Shown here: piece after piece, positions 8,829 to 16,682 of the stretch
How positions within the stretch are numbered: position 1 is the stretch's first letter
Layout of the letters: the number at the start of each line of letters is the position of its first letter
DNA from: Porphyromonas sp.
Lineage (GTDB): Bacteria > Bacteroidota > Bacteroidia > Bacteroidales > Porphyromonadaceae
NCBI GenBank assembly: GCA_029983505.1
Contig: JASBZK010000020.1
Span: 1-35,465 of the forward strand
Direction of reading: 5' to 3'
DNA length: 35,465 nucleotides
Made by a program: the position numbers and the translations under genes
The notes under the pieces: model-generated
Databases searched by the model: none
What the model was told of the DNA's origin: nothing
What the model saw: only the letters and a program-made list of their open reading frames with translations

Positions 8829-8859
8829 TTGTGCGGGTCGTGAAAAAATGATAACTTTG
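8829..8859 (+). promoter_or_regulatory. Promoter for the TlpA-like lipoprotein gene
   Basis: TTG at 8829-8831 and a perfect TAACTTTG at 8852-8859 are 20 bases apart, matching the Bacteroidetes -33/-7 consensus. The predicted start of transcription is near 8866, about 95 bases before the ATG at 8963. This separates the gene from the upstream M20 gene. Confidence 0.65.
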
Positions 8860-8962
8860 TCCCCAAAATGGTAAAGACTGATAGGGAGTGTGCGTTTGGG
8901 CCTGCTCCTTGTTTGCTCCGAGACTTGTACGCAATTTTTTCACACATAAGAAGAAACTTCTC

Positions 8963-10093
8963 ATGAAAAATCAAATCCTTGCCATCGGCGCTTTTGCAGC
9001 CCTTGTACTTGCAGGTTGCAATACGGGAAACAAAGCGACCGGATTTACCCTCACGGGCGAAGCCCTTCCCGCCGAACTCAACGGCACCTACGCTTACCTC
9101 CTCGAACCCGGCACGCGCGAAGCGGGTGACTCCGTACAGATTACGGACGGGGCTTTCACCTACACCATCGCTAACCCCGACTCTTCGGCTTACCGCATCC
9201 TCAAACTCGGTAAAGGCTCCGTGCGTTTCCTCCCGGAAAACGGCACCGTGAAAGTCGTCGTTGATGGGGAAAACGGCTTCAAGATCGTCCCCGCCGACTC
9301 TCTCGGTCTGAATGCAAAGATGCTCGCCTATAACGCCGAAGCTCAGGCAGCACTCGCTCCCATCCAGGAAGCTTACCGCCAGAAGTATGCCGACTACAAC
9401 GCTAAGAGCGAAGCCGGCTTTGCATCCGAAGAAGAGCGCCTCGCCCTCGAAGCCGAAATCGACTCCATCGGTCGTGCTTACGACGCGGCAAATAACGAAA
9501 TCTCCGGTCGCGTGTACGAAGCCAACAAAGACAACGTCCTCGGTGCACTTGCCTTCAGCTCGCTCTCTTTCCAAAACGACAGCGACTTCATCGCCAAGTA
9601 CGACGCAGCCACCGACGCAGTGAAGAAGGACAACCTCCTCTCTCAGCGTTACAACGGCATCAAGACCGCTATGGCTACGCAGGCCGGTGCCAAGTATGTG
9701 GACTTCGATATCGACAACGGTCAGGGTCAGGTGTCCAAGCTCAGTGACTACCTCACCGACAGCCGCTACCTCCTCGTGGACTTCTGGGCTTCTTGGTGCG
9801 GTCCCTGCCGTGCAGCTATGCCCCACCTTGCAGCCATCAATAAGGATCACTCCAAGACCATCCGAGTCCTCAGCGTAGGTGTGTGGGAGCAGTCCATCGC
9901 AGACAACGAAAAGGCAAAGCAGGAGCTCAACATGACTTGGGAAACGGCTTTTGACAAAGAAAGCAAAGGACCTCAGGCTTACGGCGTACAGGGCATCCCG
10001 ACGCTCCTCCTCATCGCTCCCGACGGAACCATCGCGCTGAGAACGCACTCCGCGGATGACCTCAACGCCAAGATCAAAGAACTCAATCTCTGA
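8963..10093 (+). CDS. TlpA-like thioredoxin-fold lipoprotein with N-terminal DUF4369-like domain
   Basis: 376 aa. The signal peptide ends in a lipobox (LVLAGC, Cys19), so it is membrane-anchored and extracytoplasmic. Residues about 25-120 form a beta-rich domain typical of DUF4369 in Bacteroidales. A helical charged middle follows, then a TlpA/ResA thioredoxin domain with DFWASWCGPC near residue 278. It is likely a periplasmic thiol-disulphide reductase. I chose the ATG at 8963 over the upstream 8888 because only the former leads straight into a signal peptide. The partner protein is unknown. It ends facing the glycosyltransferase gene across a hairpin terminator. Confidence 0.9.
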   Translation: MKNQILAIGAFAALVLAGCNTGNKATGFTLTGEALPAELNGTYAYLLEPGTREAGDSVQITDGAFTYTIANPDSSAYRILKLGKGSVRFLPENGTVKVVVDGENGFKIVPADSLGLNAKMLAYNAEAQAALAPIQEAYRQKYADYNAKSEAGFASEEERLALEAEIDSIGRAYDAANNEISGRVYEANKDNVLGALAFSSLSFQNDSDFIAKYDAATDAVKKDNLLSQRYNGIKTAMATQAGAKYVDFDIDNGQGQVSKLSDYLTDSRYLLVDFWASWCGPCRAAMPHLAAINKDHSKTIRVLSVGVWEQSIADNEKAKQELNMTWETAFDKESKGPQAYGVQGIPTLLLIAPDGTIALRTHSADDLNAKIKELNL

Positions 10094-10171
10094 TTGAAAT
10101 CTCGGGAAGGGTCGGTCTGAGCCGTCCTCTCCCCCGGAAATAACGCGCGGGCGAGACCCGCGTCCCGGATT

Positions 10172-10217
10172 AAATTTCGCACGTACCAAGCGTTTCGTCT
10201 TGGTACGTGCGAAATTT
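10172..10217. terminator. Bidirectional hairpin terminator containing repeat half-sites
   Basis: A perfect 19-bp inverted repeat: one arm at 10172-10190, an 8-base loop, and the other arm at 10199-10217. The arms begin and end with aaattt and contain gcacgtacc/ggtacgtgc, the half-site of the dispersed repeat family. It lies between convergent genes (TlpA-like on plus, glycosyltransferase on minus), where a bidirectional terminator is expected. A smaller hairpin, cgcggg/cccgcg, lies just before it at about 10146-10162. Confidence 0.75.
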
Positions 10218-10223
10218 TTGTGT

Positions 10224-10257
10224 GGTACGGACCGGGACGATCTCCTCGGTCTGTACC
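10224..10257. repeat. Palindromic repeat element, 34 bp
   Basis: Left arm ggtacggaccg, centre ggacgatctcct, right arm cggtctgtacc. The arms pair with a single mismatch. It is one of the clearest copies of the dispersed family and follows directly on the hairpin terminator in the convergent gap. Confidence 0.85.
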
Positions 10258-10297
10258 CCCCCGGGGAGCTTTGTAAAGGGCTCTTCCCGTAAGGGGT

Positions 10298-11542
10298 TCA
10301 GAGCCGGGTGAAGCGCGCCATTACGGCATCTTCGCGGAAGGTCTCTACCGTTCGAGCCACAGTTCCCGGGTCGAAAGGTACCTCCGCGTGGCACACCCTG
10401 AGGATGCACTCTGCGAGCGCCCCCGTGTCGAAAGGCGGGGCAAAGGAGCCGTTCGTGCCCTCGCGCAAAAAGGTGGAAGGTTTGTCGATGGCAAAGGAAA
10501 CGACCGGTGTCCCGGAAGCCAGTGACTCGAGGAGCGTCATCCCGAAAGTCTCCATTCGGGACGAAGAGAGTGTGAGAGTGGAGGTGCGGTACAGGTCTGC
10601 CAGTTCGGTCTTGGAGGGTCGGGGGATGCGCTCCAGCGGGAGCGGCCAGTCGCTGAGGAGGGTCTCGTCTTTCGGGGTGCCTACGAGGGTGAAGTGGAAT
10701 TCGTCTCTGAAGCCCGGGTGCCGCTCCGAGGCTTTCCGCAGAGCTTCCTTTGCCATATCCAACCCCTTCACCGGGTCGTCCGGTCGGGCGGCGACGAAGA
10801 GGATGCGCCGCTTGCGGGGGGGATCCGCTTTGACAAAAAAGAGCGACGGGTCGAAGAAGTTGGGGAGGAGGACGGTCTTTCCTTTGGCTCCTATGGGACT
10901 TTGTTTTATGATGGCTTCCATCTTGCGGCTTATGGCAAGGAAGGTGACGCAATCCACCGGCCACGCCATCTTTTTCCTAAAGAGCCGTGAAGAGAGGTCG
11001 GATGGGTCTCGGGGGGCTTTCCTGAGGACGGGACACCGTCCGCAGCCCTCACGGAACCGCTCGCACAGTACGGTCTCACCCTCTGCCCCGAGCGTGTAGG
11101 GCGAGTGGCACCCGCCCGTAAGGGGCCACAAGTCGTGGAGGGTCCAGAGGATCCTTTTGTCCTTACGCTCCAAGATCTTTCCAAGGTCGGAGAGGGAGAG
11201 GAAACTCTGTTGGACCCAATGGATGTGTACCGTATCTGCCCACTCGAACCACGGGTTGCGGAGTACTTCGGAGAGGCCTTCGGAGGCCGTGGAGAAGCGG
11301 AAGAGATTTTCCCGCCGCCCCCTAAGCGCGACGAGCGTCTGCAGTTTCTCGAGGTAGCGGAGGACGGTCCATTTGGCTCCGGAGACTCTCCTGACGTACG
11401 GTGGGGCATCATCCGGCAGAGGTCCCGACACCAGCATACGGGCTTCGATGCCCCGGGCACGGACGGCTTCAAGCGTCCTCCGAGCCACTAATGCAGCACC
11501 GCCTCCGGAGTAGAACGTACTAAGGATGAGGAGCCTTTTCAC
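10298..11542 (-). CDS. Glycosyltransferase family 4 (GT-B fold)
   Basis: About 414 aa from the proposed GTG start. An N-terminal Rossmann domain begins LLILSTFYSGGGA. The middle has HIHWVQQ and TLHDLWPLTGGC followed by a Cys-rich stretch (CGRCP), as seen in WcaC-like enzymes. The C-terminal nucleotide-sugar domain has the GT4 Ex7E motif (ETFGMTLLE) and the ASGTPVVSF block. It would transfer a sugar from a nucleotide or similar donor, probably in surface polysaccharide or lipooligosaccharide synthesis. The GTG at 11542 overlaps the upstream stop as GTGA, the usual coupling arrangement; an ATG at 11566 is the alternative and adds 8 residues. No other polysaccharide genes are adjacent. Confidence 0.85.
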   Translation of the reverse strand: MKRLLILSTFYSGGGAALVARRTLEAVRARGIEARMLVSGPLPDDAPPYVRRVSGAKWTVLRYLEKLQTLVALRGRRENLFRFSTASEGLSEVLRNPWFEWADTVHIHWVQQSFLSLSDLGKILERKDKRILWTLHDLWPLTGGCHSPYTLGAEGETVLCERFREGCGRCPVLRKAPRDPSDLSSRLFRKKMAWPVDCVTFLAISRKMEAIIKQSPIGAKGKTVLLPNFFDPSLFFVKADPPRKRRILFVAARPDDPVKGLDMAKEALRKASERHPGFRDEFHFTLVGTPKDETLLSDWPLPLERIPRPSKTELADLYRTSTLTLSSSRMETFGMTLLESLASGTPVVSFAIDKPSTFLREGTNGSFAPPFDTGALAECILRVCHAEVPFDPGTVARTVETFREDAVMARFTRL

Positions 11543-12159
11543 GGGTGTGTGAAAGAGATGACCCACCAGGGGGTGACGTCATCCGTCCTCACGGTGTCGG
11601 CGTCGCCGGTATCACTTATTTGCGAGTCCAGGCGTCTGCCGTCCGCCATCCTGAGCGCGTAGACTTCGGGGCTGTTGGGTAAGCGGTCGAGGCTCATATA
11701 GAGACCGTTGTCGAGCTCGAAAAGCGCCGGCAGGGGCAGCACCCGGTCTTGAGCCAGACCGCTCTCCGGCTCCTCGGAGAGTGAGGTGCCGTCGAGAGCG
11801 AGGTGAAAAGAGGTGCGCTCCCGGTAATCGGGCGTGTCACCGAGACGAGCGAATTCGTAGCGGAAAGCCACCCTGTCGTCCGAGACAAGGAAACGGATGC
11901 CGAGCTCCCGTTCTCCTTTCGTAAGCCGCACCTCCAGCTCCGTCCCTCCGAAGGGGAGGGGACGGACGGCGTGCGTCCGGACTACGGGGACACGGTCTGC
12001 GTCGGGACTCGAAAAGCGGATGCCGAGCCGGGAGGAGGAGAGGACGAGCGTGCCGTCGTAAAGGATTCGGAACGCCAATCCCTCCGTGTCTCTGCTGACG
12101 ATCTCGGCTTGGAGTTTCTGATCCGGAGCGTGGGCTATGCTGAGGATTTTTTCTTCCAT
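11539..12159 (-). CDS. Stand-alone GH97 N-terminal domain-like protein
   Basis: 206 aa with no signal peptide. The opening (SIAHAPDQKLQAEI, SYDGT-like YDGTLVL, SSRLGIRF), the middle (LGIRFLVSDDRVAFRYEF) and the end (TPWWVISF) follow the order of the beta-sandwich N-domain of GH97 alpha-glucosidases/galactosidases. In those enzymes it precedes a catalytic TIM barrel and totals about 650-700 aa. Here translation stops at the domain boundary and the glycosyltransferase begins, with a GTGA overlap. No barrel remnant is visible downstream. It is therefore either a degraded or rearranged GH97 gene or a reused binding domain. I chose the ATG at 12159; the upstream open frame to 12258 consists of repeat sequence. 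Homology is judged by eye. Confidence 0.65.
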   Translation of the reverse strand: MEEKILSIAHAPDQKLQAEIVSRDTEGLAFRILYDGTLVLSSSRLGIRFSSPDADRVPVVRTHAVRPLPFGGTELEVRLTKGERELGIRFLVSDDRVAFRYEFARLGDTPDYRERTSFHLALDGTSLSEEPESGLAQDRVLPLPALFELDNGLYMSLDRLPNSPEVYALRMADGRRLDSQISDTGDADTVRTDDVTPWWVISFTHP

Positions 12160-12178
12160 GGTATAGGGCGTAAGTTTG

Positions 12179-12256
12179 GGTACGTGCAAAAAGTTTTCCT
12201 CGGTCTGTGCGGTTTTCCCGTCCCGGTACGGCCGAAAATCTTCGCCCGGTACGTGC
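12179..12256. repeat. Two palindromic repeat elements between pdxB and the GH97-like gene
   Basis: Element one, 12179-12210, runs from ggtacgtgc to cggtctgtgc. Element two, 12225-12256, runs from ggtacggccg to cggtacgtgc. Together they fill the 106-base gap. A further agacc half-site lies at the pdxB stop (about 12266-12273). Any promoter for the downstream gene must lie within this repeat block. Confidence 0.75.
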
Positions 12257-12265
12257 AAAATTTTC

Positions 12266-13381
12266 TCAGACCACCTTGAAGCCGAGTTCCCTCAGCACGG
12301 GGGCGAAATCGGGCTCTGCTCCCGTGACGGTAAAGGCCGGAGCCTCCCGGGGGTAATCGTAATCCTTGCGCAGCCGCTCGAAGTCGCCCGCCCGGTCTCG
12401 CAGGAGCCTGTCCGGACGGCGCGGGTCGAAGGTGTGCAGGAGTGCGTGGTAGACTTGGTTTCGGCCGTGGACGGCGGTGAGGTCGATGAGGGGCGCGGAG
12501 GGGGCCGGCGGCTCTTCGATGGAGGGCATCGGAAGTCCGAAGAACTCGGCACCGTGCTTCACGCAGACGTAAGCACCGCGGCGCTTGCCTTCGGCGGAAA
12601 AACCGGCGATGTGGGGCGTGCCTATCTCCGCTGCCTCAAGGAGGGTACGGGAGATGTCCGGCTCACCCTCCCAGCAGTCTATGATGAGGTGGCTGATTTT
12701 GCCCGTCCGAAGACCTTCGAGAAGCGCTTCCGTCTTCGTTACGGGACCGCGACAGAGGTTGGCGACGATGGGCTTACGGGTCAGCTTTTCCACAAGCGCC
12801 TCGTCTAAGAGGTGGTACGTGGGGTGTGCGCCGGTCTTGGTGAGCGGGACGTGAAACTCGATAAGGTCTGCCTCCCCGGCTATGGTCTCGATGGGGACGA
12901 AGCCCGATGTACCTTCTTTCTCTGCGCGGGGCGGGTCGTTGAGGAGGACACGCATTCCGAGGGCGGTGGCGAAGCGTGTGACTTCCTTGCCGGTATTGCC
13001 CGCGCCGACGATGCCGATGGTCATCTCTTCGGGCTTGATTTCACCCCGGAGGGCAAGGAGGCTGACCCAGGAAGCGAAGTACTGTCCTACGCCGCCGGCG
13101 TTGCATCCGGGGGCGTTGAACCACGTGATGCCGTGGCTCGAGCAGTACTCGGTGTCGATGTGGTCGAAGCCGATGGTCGCCGTGGTGATGAGCCGGACAC
13201 GGGAGCCTTCGAGGAGCTCGGGCGTGATCTTGGTGATGCTGCGGATGATGAGCCAGTCGGCGTCGCGTACGGCGTCGTTCGTGAACTCCTTGGAGGGCAG
13301 GTAGGTCACGTGTCCCATCTTTTCGACATTGCCTCTCAGATAGGGAATGGAGGCTTCTGCGATGATGTTTATCTCTTTCAT
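12266..13381 (-). CDS. pdxB: Erythronate-4-phosphate dehydrogenase
   Basis: 371 aa, the usual length for PdxB. It oxidises 4-phosphoerythronate in the DXP-dependent route to pyridoxal phosphate. The NAD-binding glycine motif GAGNTG is at residues 126-131. The catalytic residues of the D-2-hydroxyacid dehydrogenase family are present: Arg211 (LCRGP), Glu near 238-240 (WEGEP) and His257 (TPHIAGFSAEGK). A C-terminal PdxB dimerisation domain follows. It sits 11 bases after sufE and is probably co-transcribed with it. No other PLP pathway genes are in the window. Confidence 0.92.
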   Translation of the reverse strand: MKEINIIAEASIPYLRGNVEKMGHVTYLPSKEFTNDAVRDADWLIIRSITKITPELLEGSRVRLITTATIGFDHIDTEYCSSHGITWFNAPGCNAGGVGQYFASWVSLLALRGEIKPEEMTIGIVGAGNTGKEVTRFATALGMRVLLNDPPRAEKEGTSGFVPIETIAGEADLIEFHVPLTKTGAHPTYHLLDEALVEKLTRKPIVANLCRGPVTKTEALLEGLRTGKISHLIIDCWEGEPDISRTLLEAAEIGTPHIAGFSAEGKRRGAYVCVKHGAEFFGLPMPSIEEPPAPSAPLIDLTAVHGRNQVYHALLHTFDPRRPDRLLRDRAGDFERLRKDYDYPREAPAFTVTGAEPDFAPVLRELGFKVV

Positions 13382-13392
13382 ACTCCGAGGAT

Positions 13393-13815
13393 TTATTTGC
13401 CGGCTATGGCTGAGGCAAGGAGCTTGATGTGACGCACCATGGCCAGCACGCCGTTCGAGCGGGTGGGGGAGAGGTGGTCTTTGAGTCCTACTTTGTCGAT
13501 GAAATAGAGGTCGGCGTCACGGATGTCTTCGGCTTTTTGCCCGTCAAGAACCTTGACGAGCATAGCGATGATGCCTTTGACGATGATGGCGTCGGAGTCG
13601 GCGGCTATCCGAACCGTCCGGTCTGCCTGCTCCTCTCCCGTGATCCACACCCTCGACTGACAGCCCTCGATGATGTGCTCCGGGGTCTTGTCTTTCTCGG
13701 GAAAATCCGGCAGTTCGTTGCCCATCTCGATGATGAGCTGGTACTTGTCCATCCAGTCGTCGAGGTACGAAAATTCCTCGATGATCTCATCCTGTATCTC
13801 GTTAATCGTCTTCAT
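13393..13815 (-). CDS. sufE: SufE-type sulphur acceptor protein
   Basis: 140 aa, normal SufE length. SufE takes persulphide sulphur from the cysteine desulphurase SufS and passes it to the Fe-S scaffold. The active Cys52 lies in the conserved GCQSRVW motif, and the C-terminal SPTRSNG motif is also typical. It is cytosolic. It lies first in a short unit with pdxB, 11 bases apart. The rest of the suf operon is not here. Upstream is a gap filled with the tandem repeat block. Confidence 0.92.
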   Translation of the reverse strand: MKTINEIQDEIIEEFSYLDDWMDKYQLIIEMGNELPDFPEKDKTPEHIIEGCQSRVWITGEEQADRTVRIAADSDAIIVKGIIAMLVKVLDGQKAEDIRDADLYFIDKVGLKDHLSPTRSNGVLAMVRHIKLLASAIAGK

Positions 13816-13854
13816 ATATGGTGCAAAAAAACGTATGTGCCTTGTGTAAAATCC

Positions 13855-13981
13855 CCGGTACGTGTCTCGCGATCTTTTCGGTCTGTACCTTTCTTCTGTC
13901 CCGGTACGTGTCTCGCGATCTTTTCGGTCTGTACCTTTCTTCTGTCCCGGTACGTGTCTCGCGATCGTCTCGGTCTGTACC
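13855..13981. repeat. Three tandem copies of a 46-bp unit carrying the palindromic repeat
   Basis: Copies start at 13855, 13901 and 13947, a period of exactly 46 bp. Copies one and two appear identical. Copy three ends at 13981 without the spacer and has cgtctcgg in place of cttttcgg. Each copy contains a 33-bp element (13857-13889, 13903-13935, 13949-13981) running from ggtacgtgtctcgcga to cggtctgtacc, followed by a spacer tttcttctgtc. A degenerate acgtatgtgc lies just upstream at about 13831. This is local tandem amplification of the dispersed repeat between the glutaminyl-cyclase gene and sufE. Confidence 0.9.
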
Positions 13982-13992
13982 CGCTTAGTGGC

Positions 13993-15009
13993 TCAGTTAG
14001 CTCCTTTTTGGTCGTAGTCTTCGAGGACGACCCAGACGGTCTCCCCTACCGCCTTGAGTGTCTCCTTGGAGATATTGTCAAGGTTGTCCCCGTGGGTGTG
14101 CCAGTAGGCGCCGAAGCCGGTGGAGGTATTCGGGTCGTAATTGATGATGTCGACGCAGGGGATGCGGAGGTTGCGGATGACGAATGTGTGGTCGTCCGTG
14201 ACTGCACCGCCCATATCGCCCCGGAAGTATTTCCCGTGACCGAGAGACCGGGCTTTGTCCCAAATCCTGCTTACGATGCGTCCCGCCGACTCCTGAGAGT
14301 AGTATTCTCTGTAAAAGGTCGCCCCTTTCGCCCCCACCATATCGAGGAGGATACCGAAGTCGGCTCTGTAGTCCGCGGGAACGGGGTTACGGGTCCAGTA
14401 CTGAGTGCCGAGCGCCCACGTCTCTTCCGTGTTGCCCTCGTAGTCCGCATCCTGGGGCGCGCCATAGTCTTCCGCATCGAAGAGCACGATATCTACGCCC
14501 GTATTCTTGAGCCCCTCCGTACCTAAGAGACGGGCGATCTCGAGGAGGACGCCTACGCCCGAAGCGCCGTCGTCCGCACCCGGTATCGGCTCACTGCGCC
14601 GGGAAGGATCGGGGTCGTGGTCGGCGATGGGTCGGGTGTCCCAGTGGGCAAAGAGGAGGACACGCTTTTGAGCCTCAGGGTTATGGGCGGCGATGAGGTT
14701 CACGCACTCGAGGGAAGTGCCGTCGTAGGCGGTGAGGGTCATCTCTTGGAGGGTGACTTTCATACCGTACCGCTCAAGTTCGGAAGCAAGGTAAGCGGAG
14801 GTCGCTTTGTGTCCCTGCGTGCCGGGGACACGGGGACCGAAGTCCACTTGCCGCTTGATGTGGAGGTAGGCGCTGTCCGCACTGAAAGGGCTTTGGATGT
14901 TTGTGACCGTCTCCGCCTTTTCCCCGGTCTCTTTCTTTTCGCAAGAAGAGGCGGTAAGGCAGAGGACGAGAGTGGGTATGACGAGGAGGCTTAGGAGGGT
15001 GCTTTTCAT
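13993..15009 (-). CDS. M28 family glutaminyl-peptide cyclotransferase-like lipoprotein
   Basis: 338 aa. The signal peptide ends in a lipobox with Cys23, so it is a periplasmic or outer-membrane lipoprotein. The M28 zinc hydrolase fold shows HWDTRP (His122), GADDGASG (Asp146 or 147), LFDAEDYG (Glu180) and a C-terminal metal ligand at DDHTF (His274). These patterns match bacterial type II glutaminyl cyclases, such as the P. gingivalis enzyme, which convert N-terminal glutamine of exported proteins to pyroglutamate. An aminopeptidase is the alternative. The start overlaps the stop of the upstream DUF4230-like gene (ATGA), so the two are translationally coupled. Confidence 0.88.
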   Translation of the reverse strand: MKSTLLSLLVIPTLVLCLTASSCEKKETGEKAETVTNIQSPFSADSAYLHIKRQVDFGPRVPGTQGHKATSAYLASELERYGMKVTLQEMTLTAYDGTSLECVNLIAAHNPEAQKRVLLFAHWDTRPIADHDPDPSRRSEPIPGADDGASGVGVLLEIARLLGTEGLKNTGVDIVLFDAEDYGAPQDADYEGNTEETWALGTQYWTRNPVPADYRADFGILLDMVGAKGATFYREYYSQESAGRIVSRIWDKARSLGHGKYFRGDMGGAVTDDHTFVIRNLRIPCVDIINYDPNTSTGFGAYWHTHGDNLDNISKETLKAVGETVWVVLEDYDQKGAN

Positions 15010-15686
15010 TCTTTGACTTCGTATTCTTTGGGTAAAAAGACCGGTACCCCGCTCTTCTCCGAGACGATCGGGTCGATTTTCTGGCTTGGGTCAAGCGGCG
15101 GCAGGACGATGACCCGACCGCCGATTACGGATAGGGCAAACATCCCGCCCACGGTCGATAGCGCGGCATCTTGGGCTTTGGAGATCGTGCCGTCCGTCTC
15201 TAAGAGCTGGCGGAGGCGGTTGGTGGCCATCTGCTTCATTTTGTTTTCGTCTTCCGTCTTGAGAGAGGTCCCGAAGAGGTTGCCGAGGAAGCCCGTCCCC
15301 CACACGTCGAGAACCCTAAATCCCTCCTTTTCGTCTTCAAGGATACGCACCGTCTCCTGTGGGAGCCGGACGATGAGGAGACTGTCACCAACCCGGTAGC
15401 TCTTTATGGAGTCTATGTTGTAGGAGATACGGTAGCGGTAGCGACCGACGGCGAAGGCATTCGTGCCGTTACGACCCTTGTAGGTGACGGGGACGACCCG
15501 TGTTCCTTCCACGGAAGTGACGCGCAAGACTTCTTTCACGCTCCGTACGGCGGAGATCATTTCGCCCTCCGTGTCCTCTTTCTTTGCCGGAGTGCCGAGG
15601 AAGACGTATATGAGGAGGGAAGCTGCGACGAGTGCGATTATGCCCAAGAGGAGCTTCAGTATCTTTTTTGTTCCTTTGCCCATCAT
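15006..15686 (-). CDS. DUF4230-like membrane-anchored protein (copy 1)
   Basis: 226 aa. One N-terminal transmembrane segment (about residues 9-30) is followed by a soluble, presumably periplasmic domain. The core RYRYRISYNIDSIKSY followed by a hydrophobic strand ending in LP resembles DUF4230, and the upstream gene repeats this order (AYIDLTLF then LTLPAV), so the two look like diverged paralogues. The function is unknown. Two consecutive ATGs start it, the first overlapping the upstream stop. The C-terminal VFLPKEYEVKE is charged. It is coupled to the glutaminyl-cyclase gene by an ATGA overlap. Confidence 0.6.
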   Translation of the reverse strand: MMGKGTKKILKLLLGIIALVAASLLIYVFLGTPAKKEDTEGEMISAVRSVKEVLRVTSVEGTRVVPVTYKGRNGTNAFAVGRYRYRISYNIDSIKSYRVGDSLLIVRLPQETVRILEDEKEGFRVLDVWGTGFLGNLFGTSLKTEDENKMKQMATNRLRQLLETDGTISKAQDAALSTVGGMFALSVIGGRVIVLPPLDPSQKIDPIVSEKSGVPVFLPKEYEVKE

Positions 15687-16321
15687 TTTTTCCCCTCCTC
15701 TCTGTCACTGAACGCAATCTGTACCCGGTCGAAACCGTTTGCCCTGAGGAGCCCGCGGAAGAAGGCGGCTGCTTTCTCCTCTCCTTTTCGCTTCATCTCG
15801 TCGTGGAGTGCGGCACCGGGCTTGAGGTCGCTGAGGAAGAGGGCGGAAGCGTGGTCTTGGAGGGCTTTTTTCTCTTCGGGCGTGATCTGTGTCTGGGAGC
15901 CGGATACGCGCTCGTGGAGGACGTTAATCGTCGTGCTTCTCCCGATGGACTCGACTTGGACGGCGGGGAGGGTGAGGGAGGCGGTTTTCTCGTCCTCGGA
16001 GAGGGTGAGGTCTTCGTCCCGGAAGAGGGTGAGGTCGATGTAGGCGACGGCGTAAGAGCGGAACGAGTACACGCCTATCCGCTCGCCCGGCTTGAGAAGC
16101 TCGGAGAGGTGCCTAAGTCCTTCCTCTATGGAGTCGATGTCTTTCCACTCTTTGCCCCGTATGACGAAAGTATCCTCTTCCTCCGTCTCGATGAGTTCGA
16201 GCTTGCCCGTTTCGCGGATGGTGTCGGAGAGGCGGCTCTCTTCGCCCCCCGAGCAGGACACAAAGAGGGTGCAGACGAAGGCGAGGATAGCCCCGGGGAT
16301 GTTACTTTTTTTGAGCCTCAT
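15683..16321 (-). CDS. DUF4230-like lipoprotein (copy 2)
   Basis: 212 aa. A signal peptide and lipobox (LFVSC, Cys23) make it a probable lipoprotein, unlike its membrane-anchored neighbour. The central GVYSFRSYAVAYIDLTLF and TASLTLPAVQVESI match the DUF4230 pattern of a signature aspartate strand followed by LP. The C-terminal half is helical and charged. No enzymatic residues were recognised. It overlaps the next gene by 4 bases and the upstream DUF6804-like gene by 20, so the four genes form one transcript. The family assignment is by eye. Confidence 0.6.
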   Translation of the reverse strand: MRLKKSNIPGAILAFVCTLFVSCSGGEESRLSDTIRETGKLELIETEEEDTFVIRGKEWKDIDSIEEGLRHLSELLKPGERIGVYSFRSYAVAYIDLTLFRDEDLTLSEDEKTASLTLPAVQVESIGRSTTINVLHERVSGSQTQITPEEKKALQDHASALFLSDLKPGAALHDEMKRKGEEKAAAFFRGLLRANGFDRVQIAFSDREEGKK

Positions 16322-16661
16322 GGTATTCTTCTTCCGAAGCGTAGTGCTTTACGCCCCCGTCTTCGGAGAGCGGGGTCTTGCGAGCCAAGAGATAAAAAAG
16401 CGCCATCATCAAGAGGTCGGCCACGATCCACCCGGGTGTGCCGAGGGCAAAGGGTCTGAAGGGGTTGTACACCACGGCCGCGATCAGCATCACGACGCCC
16501 ATCAGCCCGAAAGGCTTGAGGTGCCTGACCACGTAGTAGAGTGCCGCCCCACAGATGGCGGCGTGCATCACGGTGCCCCACATCTCCATCGGGCGCATCA
16601 CGAAGAGCATATCGATGAGGGGAAAGAGGGCAAAGACGGCGTAGGAGGATTTTGTCGACAT
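16302..16661 (-). CDS. DUF6804-like small membrane protein
   Basis: 119 aa with about four hydrophobic segments (roughly residues 7-24, 30-46, 51-66, 74-92) and a charged cytosolic tail ending EEEYHEAQKK. The segment VVYNPFRPFALGTPGWIVAD matches the NPFxP...W..D block I associate with DUF6804 proteins. It is an inner-membrane protein of unknown function. It is the first gene of the operon leading to the glutaminyl cyclase and overlaps the next gene by 20 bases. The upstream gap carries repeat elements. Confidence 0.65.
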   Translation of the reverse strand: MSTKSSYAVFALFPLIDMLFVMRPMEMWGTVMHAAICGAALYYVVRHLKPFGLMGVVMLIAAVVYNPFRPFALGTPGWIVADLLMMALFYLLARKTPLSEDGGVKHYASEEEYHEAQKK

Positions 16662-16682
16662 AGGGTGTGAGCGATTTATTTG

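Noticed and set aside
8810..10189. 459-codon frame antisense to the TlpA-like lipoprotein gene
   Set aside because: It runs through the terminator hairpin and the promoter of the plus-strand gene and shows no domain.
10298..11566. Glycosyltransferase start at the ATG 11566
   Set aside because: Possible, but it overlaps the upstream gene by 28 bases. The GTG at 11542 gives a GTGA overlap and a start directly before the first Rossmann strand, so it was preferred.
13855..13981. CRISPR-like array
   Set aside because: The 46-bp units are contiguous with nearly identical spacers, only three copies exist and no cas genes are nearby. It is a tandem duplication.
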